NCBI GenBank assembly: GCA_022778745.1
Contig: JALFSR010000002.1
Span: forward strand, 1-64,000
Length of the DNA: 64,000 nt
Direction of reading: 5' to 3'
From: Clostridiales bacterium
Lineage (GTDB): Bacteria > Bacillota > Clostridia > Lachnospirales > Lachnospiraceae
Shown here one piece after another: positions 1 through 7,900 of this stretch (within the stretch, counting starts at the first letter, position 1; each line of letters opens with the position of its first letter). The notes beneath the pieces are model-generated. The model was not told the origin of the DNA, ran no database searches, and saw only the letters and a program-made list of their open reading frames with translations. Both the position numbers and the translations under genes were made by a program.

Positions 1-2
1 CC

Positions 3-296
3 GAATGGAAGAAAAAAATTGTCCGTCTCCATTTAGAAGAAGGTCGCACCTACAAAAGCATTACCGCGGAATATGGCGTTTCCAAATCCAGCATCTCCAA
101 GTGGTATGCTGAATTCAGCGAAGAATGCCAAGCCAAAGCCGTTGCCGATCCGAGTAATCCAAACGAAGCAGAACTCATGAAGGAGAATCTGCGGCTCCGA
201 AGAGAGCTGGAAGAGGCACGAAAGGAGAACCTTTTCTTAAAAAAAGCGGAGGCATTCTTTGCGAAGGAAATCGATGAGAGGCTTATCGGTTCATAG
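3..296 (+). CDS. IS3-family transposase OrfA, 5'-truncated by the window edge
   Basis: This is the DNA-recognition subunit of an IS3-type transposase. Reading frame 3 is open from the first bases of the window to TAG at 294-296, so the start lies outside. The visible protein has a helix-turn-helix (around 'YGVSKSSISKWY') followed by a charged, leucine-zipper-like helix ('ENLRLRRELEEARKEN') and the 'FLKKAEAFFAKE' ending common in OrfA proteins. OrfB follows in frame 2, the -1 arrangement expected for programmed frameshifting in IS3 elements. Base composition is richer in G+C than the housekeeping genes further on, which fits acquired DNA. Family assignment is from recognised motifs, not from a search. 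Confidence 0.8.
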   Translation, partial: EWKKKIVRLHLEEGRTYKSITAEYGVSKSSISKWYAEFSEECQAKAVADPSNPNEAELMKENLRLRRELEEARKENLFLKKAEAFFAKEIDERLIGS

Positions 297-784
297 AGGA
301 ATATCGGGATCTATTTGGTACACGCTGGCTTTTGGCTCGGTTGAAAATATATCCCAATGCTTATTACAACTACCGAAAACACCGGAAGGCGGATTATTAT
401 GCCCACAAATCGAAGATTCTGGATCAGATACAGGAAATTTGCCACGAACACAATGGAGTTGACGGTTAGCGGAGCATGACGGTCTATCTGGAGCGGAAAA
501 GTTACAGCTACAGCCCTGTGACCATCCATAAATATAGGAATACGGAATTGGGGCTTTGTTCGATTGTCCGTCGGAAGAAGCCGGATTATAAGCACGGGGA
601 ACCACATAAAGTGTTTGAAAACCAGCTGAAGCAGGATTTCACTGCGGATGAAATCAATCAAAAATGGTGTACCGATTTCACGCATCTTTTTTTGAAGAAC
701 CATGATGTGAGGTACAACTGCAGCATTATTGATCTCCATGACCGGAGTATTGTCGCCAGTATTACAGATAGGCATATCACGTGA
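284..784 (+). pseudogene. IS3-family transposase OrfB remnant, interrupted and 3'-truncated
   Basis: Frame 2 from about 284 encodes the N-terminal half of an IS3 OrfB integrase ('YRFIEEYRDLFGTRWLLARL...'). A TAG at 467-469 interrupts it in frame, and the rest continues as the track ORF 476-784. The first catalytic aspartate is visible in 'KWCTDFTHL', but the protein ends at 'DRHIT' before the second Asp and the Glu of the DDE triad. The end falls about 12 bp before the left inverted repeat of the next element (796), so the truncation is probably linked to that insertion or to a deletion beside it. Two independent lesions make this non-functional. Confidence 0.85.
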
Positions 785-795
785 AGTGGTAAATT

Positions 796-808
796 TATTT
801 TGGACACG
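796..808 (+). repeat. Left inverted repeat of the IS3-like element
   Basis: TATTTTGGACACG is the exact reverse complement of 2345-2357. It marks the presumed left terminus. Confidence 0.7.
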
Positions 809-904
809 GAGGGGGTAACTTTTAGACACAGATAATGTATAATTAAGTCTTGATTATTATTGTCTGTGAACATAGTTAACTTCCATGTGGACAGGAGGCT
901 TACC

Positions 905-1267
905 ATGAAATACACAAAAGAACAACGATTGGACATCGGCCGCAGAATTTATAACGGCGAAATCACGCGCTATCAAGCCGCAGAACAATACGATATCGGC
1001 GAACAAACTGCTCGGTCATATATGAGAATGTATCGAGATATTAATCCGTTACCGCCAAGGCATCAAAGTAATAAAGATCATTTGTCGGTAACAAAGCATT
1101 CCGCTTCGCCTGAACCATAAAACCTTGAATCCTATGAGGATATGACAAAAGAAGAACTAATTCACGCTCTGATTAAAGCACGTATTAATGAATCACGGTT
1201 AAAAAAAGGTTACGAAGTGAAGGGGGATGGTTCGATTATTCAATACAGCAACAAGAATACCAGGTAA
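905..1267 (+). pseudogene. IS3-like OrfA with an in-frame stop
   Basis: The likely start is ATG 905 ('MKYTKEQRLDIGRRIY'), after the AGGAGG at 894-899. The track start at 860 would add a non-conserved leader. The protein has an HTH region ('ITRYQAAEQYDIGEQTARSY'). TAA at 1118-1120 stops it after 71 residues, yet the same frame continues for 48 codons with typical OrfA C-terminal sequence ('YEDMTKEELIHALIKARINESRLKKGYEVKG') to TAA 1265-1267. A point mutation creating the stop is the simplest explanation. OrfB overlaps the end in the -1 frame. Confidence 0.8.
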
Positions 1268-1293
1268 TTCTCGAATTATCAGGAGAGTTCCCC

Positions 1294-2115
1294 GTGAAGT
1301 TGCTCTGTGAAACAATGAACATCAATCGAAGCAGCTTTTATTATTGGAAGAAAACGCTTGGAAATCTATCTCCCAGAACCAGAGCTCTTATTAATAATAT
1401 TCCGCTTTTTCAAGAGTATCATTTGAAATATCCATCACATGAATACAACTGGTTAAACGCAAAAATTTGTTTGGACAAAGGAGTTATCCTGTCTGATCCA
1501 TACGCACACAAGTGTTGTAAAGCTGCCGGTATGAAAAGTAAGGCTAAGCACTATAAATACAAAAAGCCTGGTGTTCCCGGAAAGATCTTTCCGAATCTTC
1601 TTATGTCAGAACTACAGATTGATGGTCCGCTTCAGTGCATTGTGAGTAATATGACATCTTTCTACGTAAAAGGCATTTATTATGAGCTTACATTATATAT
1701 GGATCTCTGGAACAATGAGATTGTCAGCCATTCACTTTCGTCCAAACGAGGAGACCGTATGACATATATAAGTGGATTGGAAGATCTTCTTGAACTAAAG
1801 AAACAGCATTCGGAATATCAGATGATCCTTCATTCTGATCAAGGATCCGTGTATGCTTCAAAAGCCTATAATGATCTTCTTCCGATGTATGTTACAAGAT
1901 CTATGTCACGAGCCGGAACATCTACCGATAATGGTGCGATGGAATCTATTAACGGATGGATTAAAACAGAATTATTCATGGATTTCCATGTCACAGGTGG
2001 TAGGCCTGTTGAAACAGAAATCGATGAATATATTCAATTTTTTAATGGAGAGCGTCCAGTATATGCATTGAATTACCTGACGCCCAAACAATATCGTGAA
2101 TTATACGTAACTTGA
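1294..2115 (+). CDS. IS3-like transposase OrfB (rve integrase) with an altered catalytic Asp
   Basis: This is the catalytic subunit of an IS3-type transposase, 273 residues from GTG 1294. Upstream the same frame is open and codes for 'YQVILELSGEF', so the natural product is probably an OrfAB frameshift fusion. The integrase core is recognisable: the second Asp lies in 'LHSDQGSVY' and the Glu in 'DNGAMESINGWIK'. In the position of the first Asp (usual form 'xDMTxF') the codon at 1648-1650 is AAT, giving 'SNMTSF' with Asn119. Loss of a DDE residue should abolish strand transfer. With the stop in OrfA, the element is very likely dead although OrfB itself is full length. Confidence 0.85.
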   Translation: MKLLCETMNINRSSFYYWKKTLGNLSPRTRALINNIPLFQEYHLKYPSHEYNWLNAKICLDKGVILSDPYAHKCCKAAGMKSKAKHYKYKKPGVPGKIFPNLLMSELQIDGPLQCIVSNMTSFYVKGIYYELTLYMDLWNNEIVSHSLSSKRGDRMTYISGLEDLLELKKQHSEYQMILHSDQGSVYASKAYNDLLPMYVTRSMSRAGTSTDNGAMESINGWIKTELFMDFHVTGGRPVETEIDEYIQFFNGERPVYALNYLTPKQYRELYVT

Positions 2116-2344
2116 TCTGTTCATAGATTCGGATCAGGAGGCAAAAACAGACACCGCCATAGGCGGTCTGCCTTTGACATCCAGCCGGAAAGAATCGCTA
2201 CAATAGGAATACGACAGATGACCAAGTTGATCTGTTCATGAGTTCATACCGTCGGCATCAAATGTCCAGCAATTCTTGGAGCGATGTCAAAGATATCGTA
2301 CGACTTGTATAGTCGTACGATTTGAGTGACAATTTTTTTAAAAT

Positions 2345-2357
2345 CGTGTCCAAAATA
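2345..2357 (-). repeat. Right inverted repeat of the IS3-like element
   Basis: CGTGTCCAAAATA is the exact reverse complement of 796-808 and marks the presumed right terminus. Confidence 0.7.
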
Positions 2358-2370
2358 TGTTGACTAGTGC

Positions 2371-2414
2371 AAAAAAATTACGCCCCCCTGCATAGACGTT
2401 GCTAGGGGGCGTAA
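2371..2414 (-). terminator. Rho-independent terminator of the minus-strand gene 2558-3607
   Basis: The arms TTACGCCCCC (2378-2387) and GGGGGCGTAA (2405-2414) form a 10-bp GC-rich stem. Read on the minus strand, the stem is followed by a run of T (complement of AAAAAAA, 2371-2377), as in an intrinsic terminator. It lies about 140 bp beyond the stop of the membrane-protein gene. The stretch between holds another perfect 10-bp stem (2493-2518, GTTCTTCAAA) without a T run. Confidence 0.75.
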
Positions 2415-2557
2415 AAAAAGGGGAGGATAAGTATTCTCATCATTTGTATCTGAAAAATACTTTTGTCGCTTGGAGGGGGAGTCCAATTGACGGTTCTTCA
2501 AATCTGCTTTTGAAGAACTATTTGTATTATGTGCATTTTATAAATAAGTATTCACGA

Positions 2558-3607
2558 TTAGGAAGCTTTTTTTCTATTTTTTTTCCGTAATTCTTTTTGC
2601 TCTGCTTTTATCTCTTTTATAATATGATCAACAAGCTCTTGATGTTCTTCTGAATACCCATAGAAAAATTTTGGATAACGGTTTGTAAGTTCTGTCAAAA
2701 TCTGCTCTACATCAGAAATTTTTTTATTTTTAAATGTGTAATTATCTCCTTTATTTGTAACGACATGGAGAGAATAGCGCATTTTTTTCTTAAATTTCCA
2801 TGTACGATGCAGCTGACTGTGTTTGTAAGTCCATAGTACAGAAGAAAGAGGAACGATTGCACTGACATCTTCTGAAAATTCAATTAAGTAATTTGGAGTC
2901 AATGCCATATTATTTGTGTGGATAATACAGCTATCCGTCAGCTCCTGCTCTACTTCTTTTATGATTTTAGATAACTTTCCATATTTTTTTAAATGGCGGC
3001 AGGCAGGAGACTCTAATGGATTGATAATATAAAGCAACATTCGCACGATAGAAAAGATACTGATGAAAAAGCAAATGATAAGTGCTGCAAATAAAATCCG
3101 TTCTATGAAAGGAAGATAGACGAGTGTATTAATGATATAAGGATCCGTGATTTCTAATAATCCGTCTTTATTCCAGTGTAATTGTTCTGCCATGACCGAT
3201 AAAATTTCATCGGTAGTTTCTGTAAATAAAACAGCACGTCCTGTTACAGTAAGATCATTTAACTGTGCCTCGGCAGGGAGTCCTGATACAGCAGGAAGAA
3301 TATAAAATCTGCAGTAAGCGTCTTCCAATTGGTAATAATAATGTCCAGTTAGCTCCCCGTTCAGCCAATAATCGTAGCCTGTATAATGCAAATTGACGTG
3401 TGAAGTCTGTACATAAGGATGGTCATGCGAAACCGATGCATAAAGGGGTTCAGATGAAGCTGCCGTCTGTAAATGCATATATTCAAAGATTGGCTGCTGT
3501 ACGGTTATAATAATCGTTAATAAAAGCAGACAAATAGGATAAATAATTTGTTTGCGCTGACTGTTACGGATATATTGTGCGATATTATTAGTAGTTATTG
3601 TTCCCAT
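2558..3607 (-). CDS. Membrane protein of unknown function
   Basis: I do not recognise the family with certainty. The 349-residue product has an N-terminal membrane segment (about residues 20-38, 'IIYPICLLLLTIIITVQ'), an extracytoplasmic region of roughly 120 residues, a second membrane segment (about 168-195, 'ERILFAALIICFFISIFSIVRMLLYI') and a cytoplasmic C-terminal part ending in a Lys-rich tail ('EQKELRKKNRKKAS'). The C-terminal part ('LIEFSEDVSAIVPLSSVLWTY') has the look of a PH-like or YcxB-type beta-rich domain. Layout resembles small uncharacterised clostridial membrane proteins such as DUF6709, but that is only an impression. ATG 3607 is preceded on its strand by GGAGGAG. A terminator follows at 2371-2414. 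Confidence 0.7.
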   Translation of the reverse strand: MGTITTNNIAQYIRNSQRKQIIYPICLLLLTIIITVQQPIFEYMHLQTAASSEPLYASVSHDHPYVQTSHVNLHYTGYDYWLNGELTGHYYYQLEDAYCRFYILPAVSGLPAEAQLNDLTVTGRAVLFTETTDEILSVMAEQLHWNKDGLLEITDPYIINTLVYLPFIERILFAALIICFFISIFSIVRMLLYIINPLESPACRHLKKYGKLSKIIKEVEQELTDSCIIHTNNMALTPNYLIEFSEDVSAIVPLSSVLWTYKHSQLHRTWKFKKKMRYSLHVVTNKGDNYTFKNKKISDVEQILTELTNRYPKFFYGYSEEHQELVDHIIKEIKAEQKELRKKNRKKAS

Positions 3608-3620
3608 AAAACTCCTCCAT

Positions 3621-3637
3621 GCTGCCGGTAAGGCAGC
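3621..3637 (-). promoter_or_regulatory. Hairpin just upstream of the ribosome binding site of 2558-3607
   Basis: GCTGCC-GGTAA-GGCAGC forms a 6-bp stem that ends four bases before the GGAGGAG of the membrane-protein gene. It may affect translation or mRNA stability. Nothing else supports a regulatory role. Confidence 0.35.
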
Positions 3638-3757
3638 TCAAATAGTAACGAAAAAACTTGCAGTGCACTCACTTCATAATAAAGTGGAAATGGTTGTATT
3701 TCCATCTGTCGTTGTCTGAGAATCTGTGAACTGCGTATTGTATTTTATTTTGTCTTA

Positions 3758-3972
3758 ACATCATTATATGATGTTGGGATCAAAAGATAGTTTGACCCCA
3801 TGATACCTACGGATTGCTCCGCACTATGTGTTCTCGCAATCCTAGAAACATTCGAAATTCACCCTAATCGGGCTACTTTCTCATGTTTTGCGGGTTCCAA
3901 AATCATGCTTTTTCATCTTTTTCATGCAAGCATGAAACGCATGACCTTTTGACCCTGGTATCATTATATTAA
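3758..3972. repeat. Structured non-coding element, possible intergenic repeat
   Basis: The 450-bp gap between the divergent genes holds a non-coding stretch with related, inverted borders: 'GATCAAAAG' near 3779 on the left and 'CTTTTGACCC' near 3947 on the right. Inside are a 7-bp stem (GGATTGC...GCAATCC, 3811-3842) and a short stem (TCATGC-AA-GCATGA). TTTGACCC also occurs in direct orientation near both ends. It is more GC-rich than the flanks and has no ORF. This looks like a MITE-like repeat or structured RNA; no target duplication was obvious. Confidence 0.4.
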
Positions 3973-4063
3973 AACAATGGACAAATATCAAGCTTGCAAT
4001 TATAACAATTTCTTGGTAACATATACAGGGTGATAGAGCTTTCGGCTCATGAAAGGAGAAAGA

Positions 4064-4816
4064 ATGGAAGCATACAGTAAATTTGCAGAGGTATATGATT
4101 TATTTATGCAAAATATTCCATATGAACAATGGTGTACGTATGTAACGGAATTACTGAATCAATATGGAATTGCAGATGGACTTGTATTAGAACTTGGCTG
4201 TGGTACAGGAACTTTAACGAAGCGTCTGGCATCAAATGGTTATGATATGATTGGTGTGGACTGTTCGGAGGAAATGTTAGAAGTTGCCATGGAAAAAGAG
4301 CGGACAAATCCACAAGGAATCTTATATTTATTACAAGATATGAGAGAGTTTGAGCTTTATGGTACAGTTCGGGCAGTAGTGAGTCTATGTGATTCGATGA
4401 ATTATCTGCTTGAGCTTGAAGATTTAGAGCAAGTATTCCGATTGGTAAATAATTATCTAGACCCACATGGAATTTTTATTTTTGATTTAAAGACAGATTA
4501 TTATTACCGAAATGATACGGGTGATCAGATTTTTGGTGAGAATCAGGAAGACAGCAGTTTTATATGGGAAAATTATTATTACGAGGAAGAGCGAATTAAT
4601 GAGTATGCATTGACGATCTTTACAAGAGAGCAGGGAAATTTATATCGCAAATCAGAAGAAACTCACTATCAGAGGGCATATGAGGTCAGCGAAGTTCAAG
4701 AGGCATTATCTAATGCAGGGATGGAATTTGTGACGGTATATGATGCATGTACGTATGAACCTCCAAGAAAAGATAGCGAGCGGATTTATATTATCGCAAG
4801 AGAATCAGGAAAATAA
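4064..4816 (+). CDS. Class I SAM-dependent methyltransferase
   Basis: The protein (250 residues) carries SAM-binding motif I 'VLELGCGTGTLTKRL' at about residues 44-58, the acidic end of strand beta2 ('MIGVDCSEEMLEVA') and the motif around 'LLQDMREFEL'. These define a small-molecule-type Rossmann methyltransferase (Methyltransf_25/11 group). The substrate cannot be told. ATG 4064 is chosen over the track's 4049 because GAAAGGAG lies seven bases before it and 'MEAYSKFAEVYD' is the typical N-terminus. A small hairpin (GAGC-TTTCG-GCTC, 4036-4048) precedes the RBS. The gene is 18 bp from hslO and probably co-transcribed. Confidence 0.85.
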   Translation: MEAYSKFAEVYDLFMQNIPYEQWCTYVTELLNQYGIADGLVLELGCGTGTLTKRLASNGYDMIGVDCSEEMLEVAMEKERTNPQGILYLLQDMREFELYGTVRAVVSLCDSMNYLLELEDLEQVFRLVNNYLDPHGIFIFDLKTDYYYRNDTGDQIFGENQEDSSFIWENYYYEEERINEYALTIFTREQGNLYRKSEETHYQRAYEVSEVQEALSNAGMEFVTVYDACTYEPPRKDSERIYIIARESGK

Positions 4817-4834
4817 TAGAAAAGAGGGATTATT

Positions 4835-5716
4835 ATGGCAGATTATATGGTGCGTGCAACGGCAGGAAATCATCAGATTCGAGCATTTGCAGTTACAACA
4901 AGAGACTTGGTGGAATATGCGCGTGCATCTCATAATACAAGTCCAGTTGCAACAGCTGCATTAGGTCGTTTGTTGACAGCAGGTGTAATGATGGGTTCCA
5001 TGATGAAGAGTGAAAATGATTTACTGACATTAAAGATTCAGGGAGACGGTCCAATTGAAGCAATTACAGTAACTGCGGATTATGCAGGACATGTAAAAGG
5101 CTATGTCAATCATCCAGATGTCATACTTCCTCCAAATGCAAAAGGAAAATTAGATGTCGCAAATGCGATTGGAATTGGTGTGTTAAGTGTCATTAAAGAT
5201 ATTGGATTAAAAGAACCATATGTAGGACAAACGATTTTAGTGACAAGTGAGATCGCAGAAGATCTTACGTATTATTATGCAACATCCGAACAAACACCAT
5301 CTTCGGTTGCGCTTGGCGTTTTGATGAATAAAGACAATACAGTGCGTCAGGCAGGGGGATTCATTTTACAGTTAATGCCAGATGCTTCTGAAGAAGTAAT
5401 TAGTAAACTGGAACAACGAATCGGAAAGATTACATCAATTACAGCACTATTGGATCAAGGAATGAGTCCAGAAGATATCTTAGAAGAATTACTTGGAGAT
5501 ATGGAACTTGAGATTATGGACAAAATCCCAGTGCAGTTTCAATGTAATTGCAGCAAACAACGTGTAGAAGCAGCCATTGCAAGCATTGATCCAGCTGACA
5601 TTCAAGAAATGATCGATGATAATAAGCCAATTGAAGTGAATTGCCAGTTTTGTAATAAAAATTATGTATTCTCACCAGAAGAATTACAGGAAATGCTGAA
5701 TAAAAAAACAAAGTAA
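4835..5716 (+). CDS. hslO: Hsp33 redox-regulated chaperone
   Basis: Hsp33 is a cytosolic holdase chaperone that is switched on when oxidation releases zinc from four cysteines. The 293-residue product has the family length and the N-terminal fold signature ('ATAGNHQIRAFAVTTRDLVEYAR'). The zinc centre is intact near the C-terminus, with CNC at residues 237-239 and CQFC at 270-273. ATG 4835 follows AGAGGG. Upstream is a methyltransferase in the same direction, and a strong terminator follows at 5747. Confidence 0.95.
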   Translation: MADYMVRATAGNHQIRAFAVTTRDLVEYARASHNTSPVATAALGRLLTAGVMMGSMMKSENDLLTLKIQGDGPIEAITVTADYAGHVKGYVNHPDVILPPNAKGKLDVANAIGIGVLSVIKDIGLKEPYVGQTILVTSEIAEDLTYYYATSEQTPSSVALGVLMNKDNTVRQAGGFILQLMPDASEEVISKLEQRIGKITSITALLDQGMSPEDILEELLGDMELEIMDKIPVQFQCNCSKQRVEAAIASIDPADIQEMIDDNKPIEVNCQFCNKNYVFSPEELQEMLNKKTK

Positions 5717-5746
5717 AAACAACGAACAATAGTAATAAAAAACCAG

Positions 5747-5785
5747 AGGATGCCACATTGCAGGAAACAACGTGGCATCCTTTTA
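5747..5785 (+). terminator. Intrinsic terminator after hslO
   Basis: AGGATGCCAC (5747-5756) pairs perfectly with GTGGCATCCT (5772-5781) and is followed by TTTTATAT. It ends the methyltransferase-hslO unit. Confidence 0.85.
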
Positions 5786-5874
5786 TATAATCTCATGTGA
5801 AACCAATACTTTATTCTTAAATAAAAGATAGAACATATTTATTTTAGGAAAAAAAGGTACGTGGTTGGATGAAA

Positions 5875-6075
5875 TTAAAGTTTGGTTACATTGACAGCCT
5901 GAGGTCCTTTAGCTCCTTCGATAATATCGAATTCAACAGATTCGCCTTCTTCTAAGGATTTGAATCCTTCCATGTTTAATCCAGAATAGTGAACAAATAC
6001 TTCTTTTCCAGATTCGCTAGAGATGAAACCGTAACCTTTTTGGTTGTTAAACCACTTAACAGTACCTTTGTTCAT
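5875..6075 (-). CDS. Cold-shock protein, CspA family
   Basis: This is a small single-stranded nucleic acid-binding RNA chaperone. The start is ATG 6075 ('[17 protein letters not shown]'), giving 66 residues, with GGAGG close upstream. The track's 94-residue version reads into the 5' UTR. RNP1-like 'KGYGFI' and RNP2-like 'VFVHYSGL' are both present. A good promoter lies at 6131-6159, leaving a leader of roughly 50 nt. It is monocistronic. Confidence 0.95.
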   Translation of the reverse strand: MNKGTVKWFNNQKGYGFISSESGKEVFVHYSGLNMEGFKSLEEGESVEFDIIEGAKGPQAVNVTKL

Positions 6076-6130
6076 GTTATTACCTCCAAAATAAATAAAA
6101 AAATTATTGCGACAATAATCCGCTACGATA

Positions 6131-6159
6131 ACAATATCATACTTAATAAAAAATGTCAA
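6131..6159 (-). promoter_or_regulatory. Sigma-A promoter of the cold-shock gene
   Basis: On the minus strand TTGACA (6154-6159) and TATTGT (6131-6136) are separated by exactly 17 bp. Confidence 0.8.
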
Positions 6160-6234
6160 CGAATAAAAAAACGATTTTACTATACTAAAATGGGATCAAG
6201 TAAACGGAATGCAGATATGGATAATACGTTGTAC

Positions 6235-6270
6235 TGTTTTTTTGTATATATAAAATGTTTTTTTGTATAT
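6235..6270 (+). repeat. Tandem TGTTTTTTTGTATAT repeat
   Basis: The 15-mer TGTTTTTTTGTATAT occurs at 6235-6249 and 6256-6270, 21 bp start to start, in the divergent region between the cold-shock and Rrf2 genes. Low complexity makes chance or slippage possible. The rest of 6160-6366 is very AT-rich with nothing recognisable. Confidence 0.4.
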
Positions 6271-6366
6271 TAAAACAAAATAAAAAATAAGAAATACTTT
6301 ATGTGAAAAATACTAAATATATGAAATGATTTTTCTGAATTTTTGTGAAAAAGATCAAAACAAAAC

Positions 6367-6395
6367 TTGACAAAAAATATCTACTTTGATATAAT
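6367..6395 (+). promoter_or_regulatory. Sigma-A promoter of the Rrf2 regulator
   Basis: TTGACA (6367-6372) and TATAAT (6390-6395) are separated by 17 bp, a consensus promoter 33 bp before the start codon. Confidence 0.9.
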
Positions 6396-6416
6396 ACAAA
6401 TAAAATACGAAAGTAG
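6381..6416 (+). promoter_or_regulatory. Possible autoregulatory operator
   Basis: CTACTTT (6381-6387) and AAAGTAG (6410-6416) form an inverted repeat that brackets the -10 box and transcription start of the Rrf2 gene. This is a usual place for autorepression. No binding consensus is known to me for this protein. Confidence 0.4.
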
Positions 6417-6427
6417 GAAGTGGGAAC

Positions 6428-6829
6428 ATGCTGATTACAAGAGAGACTGATTATGCATTGCGTATTGTTTTGGCTTTATCGTCTAATCGTTATATGACAG
6501 TGAGTGAAGTATGTAAACAAGAATTAGTACCGCAACAATTTGCCTATAAGATTTTAAAAAAGCTTGAGCAAGGCAAGATAGTAGAAATTATTCGAGGAAA
6601 TAAAGGTGGGTGCAGACTTTGCTGTGACTTGAATCAAATCACTCTTTATGATTTATTACAGATTGTTGGAGATCATGCAGAGATTTCGGCTTGTATGAAA
6701 TTTGGCTATGAATGCTCAAGAAGAAAAAAGAAAAAGTATTGTTCCATTCATCAAGAATTATGGGAGATTCAAAATACATTGAACGAAGAACTCAAACGTC
6801 ATACGATCGGTGAAATTGCAGAAAATTAA
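6428..6829 (+). CDS. Rrf2-family transcriptional regulator
   Basis: Rrf2 proteins are winged-helix regulators, often sensing iron-sulfur status, nitric oxide or redox state. The N-terminus 'MLITRETDYALRIVLAL' and the recognition region 'VPQQFAYKILKKLEQGKIVEIIRGNKGGCRL' are diagnostic. Cysteines in 'SACMKFGYECSRRKKKKYCSIH' lie where IscR and NsrR hold their Fe-S cluster, so cluster binding is likely. Length (133) is normal for the family. No isc/suf genes are adjacent, so its targets are unknown; the hydrogenase maturation genes of this window are not contiguous with it. Confidence 0.88.
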   Translation: MLITRETDYALRIVLALSSNRYMTVSEVCKQELVPQQFAYKILKKLEQGKIVEIIRGNKGGCRLCCDLNQITLYDLLQIVGDHAEISACMKFGYECSRRKKKKYCSIHQELWEIQNTLNEELKRHTIGEIAEN

Positions 6830-6888
6830 GTAAGAAGACTATTTTTTGTTTAATCTTTTTTATTGTTTGTTCCGTATTCACGTTACAC

Positions 6889-6917
6889 TTGTATTAAAAG
6901 CTATATTAATGTATAAT
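6889..6917 (+). promoter_or_regulatory. Putative promoter of the membrane-protein gene 6954-7895
   Basis: TTGTAT (6889-6894) and TATAAT (6912-6917) are 17 bp apart, 37 bp before the start codon. Confidence 0.65.
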
Positions 6918-6953
6918 ATAAAGAAAATATTTATACTCATGGAGGAAAAAAGA

Positions 6954-7895
6954 ATGAGTTTTCAATTACAAAGTGCACTTGCATTAGTCATTCCAGAGGG
7001 ACTTGATTTAACGCAGAAAATGTCAATTCCATCGTTGATTTGTGCAGGGCTAAATCTTTTACTTATTGTTGCGGTTCCGCTTATATTTTTTGTGTATTTG
7101 AGAAAATACGGAGCATTGGAGCTAAAGGGAATATTAGTTGGGGGATTAACGTATATTCTTATGAATAAAATCGTACTGAGTGTAGTATTGACGTTAGTCT
7201 TTATGATTCCAGCGATGCAGGTATATTTGAATACAAATTTGGGTCAAATGATTCAAGTTGCTTTTGCATTTATAATAGAATTTCTAGCGATTTTCTTTGG
7301 ATTGATGTGGATGAGAAGAAAGAGCTTAACATTCAATGATTGTCTTATGTTTTTATTTGGATATTCTTGTATTATTATTTTGACAGAGACAGTTGCACAG
7401 GCATTGGCGGTGTTTATTAACTGTATTTCTATTAATACGCAAGGATTAGAAACAATTTTTGCTCAAATTTCAGAAGCAGATGCGACTATGGCAGTTCAGG
7501 CATATAAAAGTGTATTAGAGGCAAGTCCAGCCGATTTTATGTTGGATGGAATTAATTGTGTGTTTCAATTTTTCATAAGAGTATGTAGTTGTATTTTGAT
7601 TTATGGAACATTAAGCCATAAAATAGGAAAACAAAATATTTTATTAACATTTATTGGTTTACTATTATATCATATTCCGATTGTAGCTTATACAACAGGA
7701 ATGATACAGTCTTCTCTTATTATAGAGGCAATGCTTGCCCTTGTAACAGGAGTTCTTGGATTCTATACGTCAACGGTATTGTCGAAAGAGTTAGGTGATG
7801 ATTTGAGAGATTTCCTTTCTGGAAAAATTAAAAAAAGTAAGTCAAACAAAAAACAGCCTCCAAAGATGCCAAAGATTGTTATGCCAAAAGATTGA
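6954..7895 (+). CDS. Multi-pass membrane protein, possibly YhfC-like
   Basis: The start is ATG 6954, with GGAGG eight bases before it; the track ORF from 6846 runs through the promoter. The 313-residue product has about seven or eight hydrophobic segments ('LICAGLNLLLIVAVPLIFFVYL', 'IVLSVVLTLVFMIPAM', 'MIQVAFAFIIEFLAIFFGLMWM' and others) and a basic cytoplasmic tail ending 'KKQPPKMPKIVMPKD'. Topology is reminiscent of the YhfC family of membrane proteins, but I cannot see the Glu-Glu active-site pair expected of an intramembrane protease. Function is therefore unknown. A terminator follows at 7941. Confidence 0.75.
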   Translation: MSFQLQSALALVIPEGLDLTQKMSIPSLICAGLNLLLIVAVPLIFFVYLRKYGALELKGILVGGLTYILMNKIVLSVVLTLVFMIPAMQVYLNTNLGQMIQVAFAFIIEFLAIFFGLMWMRRKSLTFNDCLMFLFGYSCIIILTETVAQALAVFINCISINTQGLETIFAQISEADATMAVQAYKSVLEASPADFMLDGINCVFQFFIRVCSCILIYGTLSHKIGKQNILLTFIGLLLYHIPIVAYTTGMIQSSLIIEAMLALVTGVLGFYTSTVLSKELGDDLRDFLSGKIKKSKSNKKQPPKMPKIVMPKD

Positions 7896-7900
7896 GTATA

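Larger units (their letters stand above)
796..2357 (+). mobile_element. Decayed IS3-like insertion sequence with 13-bp inverted ends
   Basis: The ends carry a perfect 13-bp inverted repeat, TATTTTGGACACG at 796-808 and its complement at 2345-2357. Between them lie an OrfA with an internal stop (905-1267) and an OrfB in the -1 frame (1294-2115). I could not see an obvious short target duplication directly outside the repeats (AAATT on the left, TGTTG on the right), so the exact ends may differ by a few bases or the copy may be rearranged. The 240 bp after OrfB hold a small hairpin (ACCGCC-ATA-GGCGGT, 2153-2167) and no further gene. The element looks immobile. Confidence 0.75.

Noticed and set aside
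311-829. 172-residue minus-strand ORF over the first IS remnant
   Set aside because: It is a shadow of the OrfB fragment and runs across the element border.
2399-2590. 63-residue ORF on the plus strand
   Set aside because: It begins inside the minus-strand terminator, has no ribosome binding site and no recognisable features.
6954-7895. YhfC-type intramembrane protease
   Set aside because: The general topology is similar, but the expected catalytic Glu residues are not visible, so I kept it as unknown function.
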